Assembly: GCA_949752745.1 (NCBI GenBank)
Contig: OX457026.1
Location: 24,121,308 to 24,185,307, forward strand
DNA from: Protula sp. h YS-2021
Taxonomy: Eukaryota > Annelida > Polychaeta > Sabellida > Serpulidae
DNA length: 64,000 nt
Reading direction: 5' to 3'
Numbering within the stretch: position 1 is the stretch's first letter; each line of letters starts with the position of its first letter. Below, piece by piece: positions 1 through 11,362 of the stretch. The translations under genes were made by a program, and so were the position numbers. The notes under the pieces were generated by a model, which saw only the letters and a list, made by a program, of their open reading frames with translations, was not told the DNA's origin and ran no database searches.

Positions 1-26
1 CTAAAACTCCACCAATTTAATGTATG

Positions 27-1028
27 CGTCACAACTGGTAGACGGACAGTTTCCCGGGCGGAAAGTTTCCCGCGCGGAGATAATCCCGCATTTTTTGCAC
101 AGGGCGGACACTTTCCCGCGTTGTATTTTGCAAATCCCGGATAGGATACCGCAACTGCATTTACAACAGACTGAGCGAAGAGAGGGGGTAAGGAGTGGGG
201 TTTAGTAGGAGAAGGGCTTATAAAGCAAAAGTCATATATTCACACACGAGCTTTATTACATAATTCTCAGCTGACGTCTTCTCAACAGACAACACCAAAG
301 AATGAACAACACCTCTACTATTCCCTATAATATCATGTTGTGTCCGAATCCAATCAAGCATTCGTTGACCGATTTTCGACCAGATACTCGATCAAGGCAG
401 AGGGTCTTCGGTCGATTCTGCAGGGCGGCAGTTTGGCGGCGAACTCGCTTCGCAGGTCTCTGACCAATGGCGCTTTGTACCAACTGTGTTAAAACCACGG
501 CGGCATCCTGCTGTATGCATTCCAAAGAATGCCAAAATGTCGGGTTGGCATGCCCCACCATCGTACGAAATCCGTTATTGCTATTGCTACTGCGTAATGA
601 GTTCGGGTATATTGCTTTTGGACAACACACTTGGCCGATAGTAAACAGTTCAAAGGGTCCTATCTGCATATCTAATCAGGGGACAAGCGACGAGTGGGGT
701 ATCCCTTATCCTTTTCAAATCAGTTGCACCATTGTGCATTTAAATCATTAAATCGCGCGTTTAAACAGAAGAGCGCTTTGAGCCATTCATAAACAGCTTG
801 CAAAAACACAAGTTCTTTGAAACATTTCTTATGAATGTTATCTAGCATTCAAATTAATCAAGAAAATTCAAAAACAATTAGAAACGAGCACCAGTATGAA
901 AAAATATGGAATGCGGGAAACTCGCCGGGAAAAGACGCGGGAAAACGTCCGTGCATATCAATTTAAGGGGGATAATGTCCGCGCGGGAAACTCGCCGCGC
1001 GGGCAACTGTCCGGGATTCGTCACAACT
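27..1028. mobile_element. Mutator-like (MULE) element, internally deleted, with 10-bp target duplication
   Basis: The element spans about 37-1018 and is flanked by a perfect 10-bp direct repeat, CGTCACAACT, at 27-36 and 1019-1028. The ends are long inverted repeats of about 75-110 bp: the left arm (43-140) starts CGGACAGTTTCCCGGGCGG, and the right arm (905-1013) read on the minus strand starts CGGACAGTTGCCCGCGCGG. Both arms are rich in TTTCCCGCG blocks. Long TIRs with a 9-11 bp duplication are typical of the MULE superfamily. An ORF inside resembles the C-terminal tail of MULE/FLYWCH-type proteins. At 982 bp it is far too short for a full transposase, so it is a deletion derivative. Confidence 0.72.
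325..669 (-). pseudogene. C-terminal remnant of a MULE/FLYWCH-type transposase
   Basis: A 114-codon open frame lies on the minus strand inside the MULE-like element. It contains the sequence GHANPTFWHSLECIQQDAA, then a basic stretch (RPAKRVRRQTAALQNR), and ends with a GFGHNMIL-type tail. This layout (H-[ASP]-[NS]-P-x-[FIVW]-W, a QxD/A helix, a basic KK/RR linker, and a terminal G-[IF]-[AG]-H/Y-N) is what I recall from the C-terminal end of MULE-derived FLYWCH proteins of invertebrates. No DDE catalytic domain or zinc finger is present between 670 and 900. The family call is from memory and moderately sure. Confidence 0.5.
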
Positions 1029-1111
1029 CTATTATTGGTGACGCAACTGCATTGATGCCTGTCAAGAGTGAAGAGCATACAACCGCGTCTGTCTGTCTGT
1101 CTGTCTGTCTT

Positions 1112-1157
<46 letters not shown>

Positions 1158-1856
1158 TTATTGAGCTAGCCAGTTTGGATTTGAGTCTTCTCCTGCGCCG
1201 CAGTGACGTGCTCAGAAAACTCGGTTTATCTGGGTGAGAAGCATGAACGTCTTGGCCGGACATTGGTCACCGGTGCAACAGGCTGTCTTACACCCCCCCC
1301 CCCCCCCACCCGTCTATACACCGCATACGTACGACAATCATTCGTAGACAACGATGAGCTGCGAGACATTCGCTTCCACTATTCCCGCCCATATTATATT
1401 AACTTAGTATTCAATGAGGGCGCTTACGAAATCTCCCCTACTACATACCCCTCCCCACCCTCACCCCCATCGCTAGTCGCCACTCCAGTGACAAATTCTG
1501 GTATGTATACATTTACATGATGAAGAATAGAGTCTGTTTGCCTGAGCCCCCTAAAGCCTCCCTTTGACTTTGCTCACAACTGCTGCTTACCCTGTCATAT
1601 AGCTGTTTTTATTCTTTGCTTAGAAAAGGAAATTGGATGTATTTGCAATTTATAAATATACATTGCCTAAAAATCCTGGGTCTTTCTTGTTTAATTCCGG
1701 GCTGGTCTTTCCTTTGGGATTCTCCATAATGAGAGTAAAATGTAAGAGAACTGTCGAAAAGTGGTCTTATTTCCGGGTTGGTCTTGATTCAGGGTGGTGA
1801 AATAAACTAGAGTCTGACTAAACTCGCTAATACAAAGCTGCCTTGGTTTGTTTCAG
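1029..1856. other. Upstream region of the SMYD4-like gene; microsatellite and poly-C
   Basis: No convincing coding exon is seen. A (CTGT)n/(CT)n tract lies at 1087-1154 and a run of C at 1293-1307. The stretch 1668-1800 has several copies of a TGGTCTTATTTCCGGG-like motif, which also recurs at about 10000-10020 and 23728-23830. The 3' end is a good splice acceptor (TTGGTTTGTTTCAG, AG at 1855-1856), so at least one non-coding 5' exon of the SMYD gene probably lies here or further left. Confidence 0.5.
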
Positions 1857-1876
1857 TTTGTCCGGGAGAGCAAATC

Positions 1877-4123
1877 ATGGGAACTCTTTCTGACTATTAC
1901 TCGTCCGTACAGCGGATGCTCGCACGCATGAATGCCACGTCCTTACGAGAATTCACGATGTTACGCGACGACGAAGAACGAATCAACTACGTGTTGAATT
2001 TACAAGGATCCGACGATATATTATCGATCGAACAACGCTATGAAAAGAAATCTGATACCGAAGCTAAACTGCACAGAGAAAGGGGCAATAAACTTTACAT
2101 TGCAAAGAAATACAAAGAAGCCTTGGAGTCCTATAACAAAGCGGTTACGTTAGCCACGTGGCCTGAATCTGCAGTCTATACGCAGATGACATCCACTCAA
2201 CCATCCAGTCAAAGCGAAGATCCAGATTCCGCTCTAGATAGTGTAAATAATGCTGCTGCTGAAAATCCAACAGTTGGCCAGCAGATCAACGATAGCCACG
2301 AAACAAGTAAACAAAATAACTCGCCAATCTACACAGATAACAAGATAACTGCTCCTAATAATACCAACAGCTGCGTGGAGTTAACGCTTGCTTTAGGGAA
2401 TAGATCGGCTGCACTTTACCAACTCGGACATTATAATGAGTGCATGTCAGACATAGATTTAGCGTTAGTTCTTGGATTCCAGCAACATTTGAGATATAAA
2501 CTGTATGATCGCAAGGCAAGATGCTTTATGGAAAGGCAACAACACCAAGAAGCTTGTTTTTGTTTTGAGAATGTCATGACATCACTGGAAACTACCACAT
2601 TGAATTCAACACAGAAGTTGAACATCCTCAAGAATTGTCAAAAGCAGATAGCAAGTTGTGAGGCCGCTATTTTGGACGGAATAAAAACAGTTGTAGAAAA
2701 AGAAGGTTCAAATAAAAACCCTGCAAATTACACTCTGAAACCTATTGTTTTCACGCCCAGTCAACAACTGCCAAATGCCACTGAAGGTGTTGAAATAAGA
2801 TATAGCCAATCACAAGGACGATATGCTGTGACGGCACGCCCAATAGAAATAGGTGAAACAGTCATGTCGGAATCACCTTATGCATGCGTTCTCAGCCCAA
2901 AACTGTGGAAGAAGCGATGCTATTATTGTTTTTCACCGCTCCCAATTGCCCCATTAGCATGCTGTGAATGCGTAACCGTGAGGTATTGTTCAGAAAAATG
3001 CCGCCAGGAATCTTGGACTACTCACCATCGGTCTGAATGCCCTTATCTTGGGCTCTTACAGTCGTCAGGCACGGGGCTGCTGGCTCATCTCGCTCTCCGG
3101 GTTCTTCTCCAAGCTAATTACACAGACATTTTCAAATGCATAGGCAATACTAGATCAAAAAGAAACGCCACTAAAGGGTTATTTACAGATTCAGAAGGAG
3201 CTTTTCTTGGGGGGTTTATAAGCCTGTATAATCTCTTAACCCATAGCTCAAATAGAGAAGGTAATGAAATATTCCAGTTTTCTATTCTGGCTGTGTATTT
3301 GCTTAACATTTTGCGCAGTTGTGGATTCGTGAGTGAAATGATTCGAACTCTTTATGAGACAAAGGAACAAACATTAAATGTTTATGTGAGTGTTGGGAGT
3401 GTAGTGCTAAGATTTATTCAAATCATTGCTTGCAATGGAATAGAAATCACTGAACTGAGCTCAGGCTCAAGCCTCACTAAGACAAACCCGGATTCCATTG
3501 GGTTGGCACTCTTCCCGACTGTCAGTCTTCTCAACCATTCGTGTAATCCACTCGTCGAAATCCTATTTTATGGAAATCGGTGCATCGCAAGAACTATTCA
3601 AAATATTAAGGAAGGAAGCGAAGTAACTATAGATTATGGGTATATTTATTATACAACGTCCAAATCGCAGAGACACGCGTATTTACGGGCGCAGTATCAT
3701 TTCGTGTGCGATTGTATTGCCTGCCGGGAAAAATGGCCCCTTAAAAGTCGACTTCCTGATGGCATTCCACCAATCAAGTGCGACTATTGTCAAACACGCC
3801 TTGCAATTGGCGGTCAGAAAAATCCACTACAGAACAAATGCACTTGCTGTGGAAAACCTCACAATGCCATTGAAATATTCGAAAGAATTCGCGAATCTTC
3901 CATGAGTTGCGAACGAGCAATAGAAAAAGCTCGAGCATTTCATGTCCAAACAGCGATCCCGATTTTAGAGCAGCACATCACGTTGTTGGGGAGTTTTGTT
4001 TGTGAGCCGTACAAAGAATACACAAACTGTGTGTCAATGCTGAAACAGTGCTATCGTGTTTTAGGAAACAAGGATCACGAACTAACAGAGGCTCTTGAAA
4101 ACCTCGGGCCAAACGATAGCTAG
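1877..4123 (+). CDS. SMYD4: SET and MYND domain protein, SMYD4-like
   Basis: This is a 748-residue protein in one uninterrupted coding exon. SMYD4 proteins combine TPR helices with a SET lysine-methyltransferase domain split by a MYND zinc finger. TPR-like repeats lie at about residues 60-95 (RGNKLYIAKKYKEALESYNK) and 167-240. The first part of SET starts near 303. The MYND zinc ligands are C348, C351, C362, C365, C371, C375, H384 and C388. The second SET part carries NHSCNP at 553-558 and IDYGY at 585-589, followed by the post-SET cysteines C611, C613 and C616. The C-terminal helices look intact, and length is close to the roughly 800 residues of vertebrate SMYD4. The start is ATG with A at -3 and G at +4, 20 bases after a splice acceptor. 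AATAAA-like signals lie near 4869. Catalysis is inferred from the family. Confidence 0.93.
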   Translation: MGTLSDYYSSVQRMLARMNATSLREFTMLRDDEERINYVLNLQGSDDILSIEQRYEKKSDTEAKLHRERGNKLYIAKKYKEALESYNKAVTLATWPESAVYTQMTSTQPSSQSEDPDSALDSVNNAAAENPTVGQQINDSHETSKQNNSPIYTDNKITAPNNTNSCVELTLALGNRSAALYQLGHYNECMSDIDLALVLGFQQHLRYKLYDRKARCFMERQQHQEACFCFENVMTSLETTTLNSTQKLNILKNCQKQIASCEAAILDGIKTVVEKEGSNKNPANYTLKPIVFTPSQQLPNATEGVEIRYSQSQGRYAVTARPIEIGETVMSESPYACVLSPKLWKKRCYYCFSPLPIAPLACCECVTVRYCSEKCRQESWTTHHRSECPYLGLLQSSGTGLLAHLALRVLLQANYTDIFKCIGNTRSKRNATKGLFTDSEGAFLGGFISLYNLLTHSSNREGNEIFQFSILAVYLLNILRSCGFVSEMIRTLYETKEQTLNVYVSVGSVVLRFIQIIACNGIEITELSSGSSLTKTNPDSIGLALFPTVSLLNHSCNPLVEILFYGNRCIARTIQNIKEGSEVTIDYGYIYYTTSKSQRHAYLRAQYHFVCDCIACREKWPLKSRLPDGIPPIKCDYCQTRLAIGGQKNPLQNKCTCCGKPHNAIEIFERIRESSMSCERAIEKARAFHVQTAIPILEQHITLLGSFVCEPYKEYTNCVSMLKQCYRVLGNKDHELTEALENLGPNDS

Positions 4124-6857
4124 ACTGGTCGTGAAGGTCATGGCGATCGTCAAGGTCACGAGGATTATGAAGGTCATGACAGTCATGAAGGTCATGAAAG
4201 TCGTACTGGTCACAATAGTCACAAATGACTGGTGTATCCGCCATTTTATTCCAATTAGGAGTTATATAATTCAGTTGAATTTTATTAGTCTAGTGTAAGA
4301 TAAAACTCTATTTTCAATTAAGACGCAATCTGATGAAAATATATCGCATTGTTTAAACGATTTTTGAACGAAAAGAAAATATATAGTTAGCTATGGCCAA
4401 TATCTGACATCTTAATTCTGGTTTTTATATGGTAAAATAATAATTTTAAATTTAAAAATAATATTTGATTTGTTTGCTTAATTCTGGTTTTCTGTGTGCA
4501 GTGTTTACGCTATTGTCTTATATGATCAAACCAGCATAAAAGGTGCATAAAAGGTTTTTTTTTATAAAATTACTAGTTTGAAAAACTTAACTGTTTTAAG
4601 GTTGTTGTAATTTAAAGCGGAAACGACAAATCACATTTTCAAATATTCGAAATTCTTCTCTATGTGTTTGTATTTTTTGTCCTGGTTAACTAACCATGTG
4701 ATACATTTTGGTACACACCAGCTTTCGCAGTGAAACTGAAGTAATTTGGTCTCAAGAGCGCATATAGCACGGCTCCCAAATGCAATCAGAGTTAAGCGGT
4801 GCCAGAGGTCATACACTAACTAAGATGCAAGTTTTACTCTTCTAAAAAAAGGTACGAACAGTAAACACTGAATAAACAGGCAAAACATATGAAAATGGGA
4901 AATATGTGAAAAGAGAAAACATGTGGAAAAGAGAAAACATGTGAAAAAGAGAATTTAAAAATTGGAAATGGAGCATTCCTGGCTGATCCACCCCTTGTCG
5001 TTTCAGCTGGACTGGAGGTGCTTTCAGTAGGAAACAGTTAAAAATTCAAATCAAACCCGCTGTACAAAAAAGCGCTAAATATAACACTTACTGCATTTTC
5101 ACATCTGTGGGTTAATTGATCGTCTGCAAAGAAAAAAAATCAATTTTGTAAATATTTCTTTCTAACGCTTAACGTCAATAATCGGCCTGTCTAAAATACT
5201 TGACGTAACAAGCAGCATATTTACACCCACACTTAAATGATTTATTAATTAATTATACACATCAGAAACATCTCCAAAGTCTTGCTACACTTTAAGACTA
5301 CGGGAATTGAAAGCACCGGAAATTAATTATTGTCATTTCTAAAAGCAGTTATATATATTTGTAAAAAGGTCGCTTGACTATTTGAAATAAAAACTGTTGC
5401 ATTTTGTAGTGATAATTTACCGAGTCTGAACTTGAGTCTAATAAAATTTCAATCACGATTACCAAAGACGAGGCATTTCCTCCTTATCACCGCGGATTGG
5501 GCGTGTGTACAGGAAATATCTGTTCCAGTTTTATACCCTATGTACATGTATATATATTTAACAAAAAACGTGTTCGTTGCAATTAGTAGTTTTGGAAGAA
5601 AAAAAACCTTTCGCAATCTCGCTGCACTCGATATTTTCTCGGTATTTTATATCAGCATTTTATGAACTGTTTTTTTTTTTTGCCTTTAACTCAACTAGAC
5701 CTTCCTTTTTAATCAAACGGATTTTGCTTCATTTTTGTTCGCAGCTTCAACAACAAGATTAAAAGCTATACCCGTATGAATGCAGCAAAACATCTGCAAT
5801 GTTATGCCCCTAAAAAACCTGTGACCTATTCTGTAAAAAAATCGGTTCGTGGAGTCTTGTTAAACGCACAATAATGTTATGTGTCCTATAAAGTCGTGTA
5901 TTTAGCCGATGTCATGTAATTTAGTCTTTCGTAACGTTTATACAGCTTCTATTTGAGTACTGGCCGATTATTCTGATAAAGTGTGTAGTTTGTGGTATTG
6001 ATAGATAAACATTTAACTGCAATCTACATTCAATTTTGGTTATTGTAAAATAATTATATTTTTAAAGTCTCATTTTTTATTAATTTTTTCCTTTTGCCAT
6101 GTGGAATACATAATAAAATCTTAGATATCTGGTCTTTCATTTGATATATTCAAAATTTAATTGACGATTAAAGGTATTTCGAATTAATTGCTATTTTTAG
6201 TTTCTCAAACTGAATTATAGAGAATTAAAATGGGATCATAGATATCCAAGTTAATTTTAAACAGTTTTCAAACTTTTGCTATTTATCTGTGAATTTCAAA
6301 GTCGAAAACGAAGGTGAAAAGATCTGTCACTAAAGGATAAATAATAAGTAAACCAGGTCCGGTAGACAGTCGGAGACAATAAGGAAAAGAATTTTGTGTC
6401 AACAAAATTTTAATTTTTATAAAATTTTATTTTAATGAGGTCTTTAGCAGATCATGATTAAACAGTAGTTATATTCACAAGCATGGTTTTATTTGCAATA
6501 AAATTGATTAAACAGAGATAAAAAATGAAAAATGTGTCCTATTTGTCGACTATGATAATTATACCGTCGTATATCAGCAAAATTGCTCAAACCCCAGTAA
6601 TCGGAACACTTCCACTCGTTCCCAAGGGTGGTCCGATCTTCTATTATATATGATAAGATGTGTGTTTATACATAATATTTATTATATTATAGTTATTCAT
6701 TCCTAATTTTAAGATTCATACATATTATTAAAACATGCAAACAACTGTGCATCTTTTTGTATACACAAAAGAATGTTACAACTCGTTGAACAAATTGACA
6801 CTTTCTACATATTCATTTGGGAAGAACAAACAATAAAATAACATCATCCACTGTTAT
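4124..6857. other. Convergent intergenic region, AT-rich
   Basis: This lies between the 3' ends of the SMYD4-like gene (+) and the phosphatase gene (-). A degenerate GTCATGAAG repeat covers 4127-4215 directly after the SMYD4 stop. A tandem of AAAACATGTGAAAAGAG-like units is at 4890-4955. TTTATT at 6678-6683 is a possible poly(A) signal for the minus-strand phosphatase. No other gene is seen; the short open frames here have no recognisable content. Confidence 0.55.
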
Positions 6858-7544
6858 TTACACATTTAAAGGCAAGTGTGCGGTACTGATGCGGTAGCGG
6901 TTGAGCTTGCGGTAGTAGTTAGGCGTGGACAACCTCTCAGGATTTCCCTCCAAACAGCCGCGACTGCGCGCGTATGCTACGAGCTGCGCCATGAAGCCTT
7001 CGTTCGAAAGCGCGCATCTTCTTTGCTGCTTTAAGATGCTTGTGGCTTCTAAAAGAGGCGTGCCGTTACGTAGTAAATAGCTGATGGCTATAGCGCCGCT
7101 TCGGCTGACACCGGGGCAGTGGATTAGCACTTTGCCGTTGTGACTTCTGGCGTAATCTATAAACGCATGTGCTCTATCAAAATAAGAACGGACATCTCCA
7201 TATTCGCTGTCCTCAATTCCGAGCTCTTCATAACCTTTTACTCCACTTTCGGGAGGGTAAAACTGCCTAATTCGCCTGTATTTCATCCCGGTTCGGCTAC
7301 CAGCGCAATTAAGAACGTAACCAATTCCCATTGATTTTAGTAAAGCGATATTTTCTGCATTTGCTGTTGAGCCGACGTAAACACCGCCTGTGATTGGTGT
7401 TGGATCACGTGGTACGCCGATGATAGGGTACGCGCTGAGGATGGCGCGCATTTTATCAACGTAGTCGTCATCTTTTGGGAATCGGCTGTAAAAATTATCC
7501 GATTCCATGTCGGAAGAAAGGAGCATTCGCTTGTAATATTCCAT
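6858..7544 (-). CDS. Atypical dual-specificity phosphatase, DUSP3/VHR-like, altered P-loop
   Basis: The protein is 228 residues from the ATG at 7544. An in-frame TGA at 7614-7616 and a splice acceptor (CTTCTATTTTAG) just upstream make this ATG the best start; the open frame reaches 7607 only through a TTG. The region around PITGGVYVGSTANAE, the Y-F-DRAHAFIDYA helix, KVLIHC, SRSGAIAISYLL and the late N-x-GFMAQL helix follow the DUSP3/13/26 fold order. These enzymes remove phosphate from phospho-Tyr/Ser/Thr. The catalytic loop reads HCPGVSRSG, so only four residues separate Cys and Arg instead of five. The general-acid loop (GIEDSEYGD) also looks about two residues short. It may be a pseudophosphatase. 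The fold is sure; activity is not. Confidence 0.87.
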   Translation of the reverse strand: MEYYKRMLLSSDMESDNFYSRFPKDDDYVDKMRAILSAYPIIGVPRDPTPITGGVYVGSTANAENIALLKSMGIGYVLNCAGSRTGMKYRRIRQFYPPESGVKGYEELGIEDSEYGDVRSYFDRAHAFIDYARSHNGKVLIHCPGVSRSGAIAISYLLRNGTPLLEATSILKQQRRCALSNEGFMAQLVAYARSRGCLEGNPERLSTPNYYRKLNRYRISTAHLPLNV

Positions 7545-8199
7545 CTCTACAACCGAACGAAATCCAACGTTAGGACAGGAAAAAATTGCCTTGTTTCTCA
7601 GCCCCAACCCTGGTCACTAAAATAGAAGAATGATTGAAAAAACAGCAACCTAGGCAAATTAAAAAAAAAAACAAGCAGCCTACCGGAGTGATTTTTTCCG
7701 GAAATTTAACGCTCTTATTCGGCGCTCGCATTTTCATAAACACTTTAGAAGCACTTTAAAACTTCAAAATAGCAATACATAAATTATCAACAAAAGGTCG
7801 ACTCCAAACGGTAACTTATGTGAAACTGGAATGAGAAATAAGATTATTTTTCTTCCTGGCCCTAAACTTCTCAATGCAAATGTACGTAAAAAAAGTTTCA
7901 TATACAAGCTGACTATTTCAGCCGGAATAAAATGTCATTAATTCCCCAAGCGCGTTATGAACAGGTTTGTATGAGCTCGTCAAAAGTATGACATTTACAA
8001 TTGCAGAAAATTGCTCAAACATTAACCTGGAAGAGGTGAGATACATTAGTTAAAACAGACGCTTTGATGCCGTTTCCAACAGGAGTTAATTTATGAATAA
8101 GCGGCACCCTCTTTATCATTATCTACATAGTCCAGTTTCACCATTCCAAGTGGAACGGACTCGAATACGGACCAAATCCCTAATAAAATCTGTATTTTT

Positions 8200-8200
<1 letters not shown>

Positions 8201-8251
<51 letters not shown>

Positions 8252-8263
8252 AGAGAGATAGCC

Positions 8264-8310
<47 letters not shown>

Positions 8311-8388
8311 ATGAGAGAGAGAGATAGCCAGAGTGAGAGAGAGAGAGAATGAGAGAGATAGCCAGAGTGAGAGTGAGAGAGAGAGAGG

Positions 8389-8420
<32 letters not shown>

Positions 8421-8504
8421 GGGGGAGAGAGAGAGAGAATGAGAGAGAGAGATAGCCAGAGTGAGAGAGAGAGAGAGAAAGAATGAGAGAGAGATAGCCA
8501 GAGT

Positions 8505-8574
<70 letters not shown>

Positions 8575-8580
8575 AGAGAG
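8201..8580. repeat. Compound (GA)n microsatellite with interspersed GATAGCCAGAGTGAGA units
   Basis: About 380 bp of GA dinucleotides are interrupted at least five times by a longer unit, GAGATAGCCAGAGTGAGAG. The interruptions suggest unequal exchange or slippage of a higher-order unit. The long open frames on both strands are only the readout of the repeat. Confidence 0.9.
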
Positions 8581-10181
8581 AAAGAGGAGCTTACCTGTGG
8601 AATATTAGCGTGTTTGAATATCAAGCGATTATATCCTTAATGAAACTGGTATTTTTCTTGGCAATTTAACATATGAAAAATGTTTCTTGTTCAAACTTAC
8701 ACAGCACGAACGAAACGTTGCGAAATGAGCAATTAATGAACGAAGTGGAAGAACGAAAAGTGTTGATCCCGATGGCAAAATACTTTATGGCAAATTCTTG
8801 TCTACAGCTGGTATAGGTTTTTATTGACATATATCTGAAAGGTGAGGTGTTCTATGGAATTTCCGGTAATTCCGTTATCTGGCACGGCACAGCAAATAGA
8901 AGAGAGAACCACAAAGTAAGCATGATAAGTACGTAACTGCCCAAATACAAAACTCCAGTGACTCCGTTGATATATCTCAATGTTTTAGTTTTAACCAGAA
9001 AACACCCTAAAATCTTGAAAATTCTTGCTTTTGAGTTTTCTACCCAGTCCACAGAACATTGCGTGATTCGTTCACCAGGAAGTCCTCTCTACAGTGCAGC
9101 AGTAAAAGTTATGACGTTTCGTCAATTCTGCCACAGAAAGTGATTACTAATCAGTTAAATAAGGCGTAGAGTGAGATACAAAAAATATAGCGCGTTTCAT
9201 GAGTCTGGAATATTTGGGGAGAGGAGGGACTTGGGCAGAAAAAATTTCCATTGCATGCGTCAAAGTTTCGTTCTTTAGCTACAGTCCGAGTTCACAAATA
9301 ATAAACGAATCTCGAAACTGATACGATTGCTAAAGTATTTCCTTTTAAAACTATCATCTAATTATTTGATAACTTCGGAAAATAAACAATAGAGGAATAC
9401 TTTTTAAATCCATAGAATACCTTCAATATCATACACCTTACTGCAACTGCTCATGTAGAGAGCAAACTACGCTGTGACGTCATAAATCAACTTACCACTG
9501 CACTACACTTTGACCAGCTGCTCTCCTGGCTTCCCCGCGTAAACAACAGCAGTGTATGAACCTTGTACTACCGGCACGGAAGGAAGATTCTAATACTGCA
9601 ACGTTTTTTTCTCAGTCAGAATGAATCCAGCGTCTTATATCTGGATCCCTTGTCTGGTAAGAGGTGAATGACTAGAGGGTGGAGGGGGGTGGTAGAGAGG
9701 TTGGAGCCCGTTCTCCCATCATGGGCCAATTTATTTCCAAATGCTCGATCTGAGGGCGCATAGTATGTTATTTCTCTCCATTAATCCTCACCTGTCCCTC
9801 CCCTAGAAGGTTTTTTAAAAACCTGGATCATAGCATGCTGGTGAGTTCTACACCGTTAAGTCACTGGCACATGCAGGCGCTCTACTTGATCAATTTCGCC
9901 ACTGGCAACTTTCCAGATGCGTTTTTCGTAGATACTGACCTCAATATAACAAGTGGGCCAGAGCTCCTGTAATCAGGCCACCCTTGGGATTGAGCAAAAG
10001 TGGTCGTATTTCCGGCACATGAATACGACTATTGTTTATTTATAATCTACTAAAAATGTCATGAAAAAGAACATGTCATTGTTCTCACTCAGAACAACCT
10101 CAAACAACCTCAAACAACTATGTATAAAATGTGGTATTTTAACAGCAACTACACCGGTTTCGCTACCGAATAGATATACCG

Positions 10182-10373
<192 letters not shown>

Positions 10374-10439
10374 CATCAATAAACCGGACACCCAAGGGAC
10401 TGGGCTAATTTATCTCGTTAGAAACTATTTTTTTAAAAT

Positions 10440-10765
10440 GCGCACACGCATTTTTTATGTCTAAAAAACGCATATTTTCCGATTGTCACTTGGTCGGAAA
10501 TGCGTTGGAAAACCTCGAAAAATATGCATTTTATACGTATAAAAATCATCGGAAGTTCGTCGGAAATGCATCGGAATATAAGCGTATAACCGACGTATAG
10601 CCGACGGTTGGTAATACGTCGGATATGCGTCGAATATATGCATAAACAACTTCGTCGGAAAATATGCGCATAAACGACTAATAAACGATGAGCAAAACGG
10701 AAAAAATTTGCGTTGCCGATATCGCCGACGCATTTTATATGCATCTCCGACGTCGAGGAATTTGT
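10440..10765. repeat. CGTCGGA/TCCGACG motif-rich region, possible MITE
   Basis: About ten copies of CGTCGGA-like and TATGCATA-like motifs lie in both orientations (for example GTCGGAAATGCGTCGGAAAA and CGACGTATAGCCGACGG). The edges, AAAATGCGCACACGCATT on the left and GACGCATTTTATATGCATC on the right, look loosely inverted. No clear target duplication was found, so the boundaries are approximate. Confidence 0.35.
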
Positions 10766-11257
10766 AGGGGAGGCGTCCTATATACTCAGGGTTCCTCATT
10801 TTCTCCACTATAACTCAATACCATTACAAAATTTGGGCTATACCATGAATTTTGCATTCCATATATATATAGATACCCCCACCAACATTTTTTCTAGTTT
10901 TCATTTTAAAGATTTTCATTAAAGAGAAACAAACTAATAAGTTCTGTGATCTGTACTTAAAGCTAAGCCATTTCGCTATGCTCTAGTTGAAAGGGGTATA
11001 ATTGCAGTTCCACAACGCTTACAACTCATCTCATGTGATTCAAAGATAAAAGATATTGTACACAAAAATCCTTGATGATCTAGTTAAAAGGTTTATAAAT
11101 GCAAACATTCCATAATTTGAATTACCAGAGTTGTTGCAATTTGTGCTAATCCTGTCCGGAGTCAAACAATTTATTGGTTGACCTATCCGCAGTCACAAAA
11201 TTAGGAATATTGTTGGCTACTCCGCAAACCGCAACATACTGGACTACCTTCGTGGAA

Positions 11258-11362
11258 TAGTCAATTGTTTGTGTGAAGATAGTTTGTGTACGTGCATGTT
11301 AAATTGTGTTAGGACTGTTGACTTTCCGGTTTTGGATGACCATATTCGGTCATCGGGGGGAG
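11258..11362 (+). mobile_element. 3' internal end of a second, truncated BEL element abutting the 5' LTR
   Basis: These 105 bases, from TAGTCAATTGTTTGTGTGAA to the polypurine tract CGGGGGGAG, match 18844-18948, the internal segment just before the 3' LTR, with one or two differences. Upstream of 11258 the match stops. The left LTR is therefore preceded by the tail of another copy, as in a tandem array that shares an LTR. Confidence 0.75.

Noticed and set aside
1203..1520. 105-codon open frame upstream of the SMYD4-like gene
   Set aside because: It crosses a poly-C run and has no recognisable domain or matching splice phase into the SMYD exon.
4740..4815. Possible 5S rRNA-like or tRNA-like segment (AGTTAAGCGGTGCC)
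   Set aside because: Only a short box resembles 5S; no paired stems or full-length match could be drawn.
6858..7607. Phosphatase start at 7607
   Set aside because: That codon is TTG and an in-frame TGA lies at 7614-7616; the first ATG, at 7544, already includes the whole domain.
8091..8624. 177-codon open frame on the minus strand, and a plus-strand frame over 8093-8314
   Set aside because: They are the Ser/Leu and Arg/Glu readout of the GA microsatellite and have no domain or start context.
11258..11362. LTR starting at TAGTCAATTG instead of TGTAAA
   Set aside because: The shared sequence does start there, but it does not begin with TG, and the GGGGGGAG polypurine tract sits right before TGTAAA, the expected LTR edge. 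A tandem copy explains the extra match.
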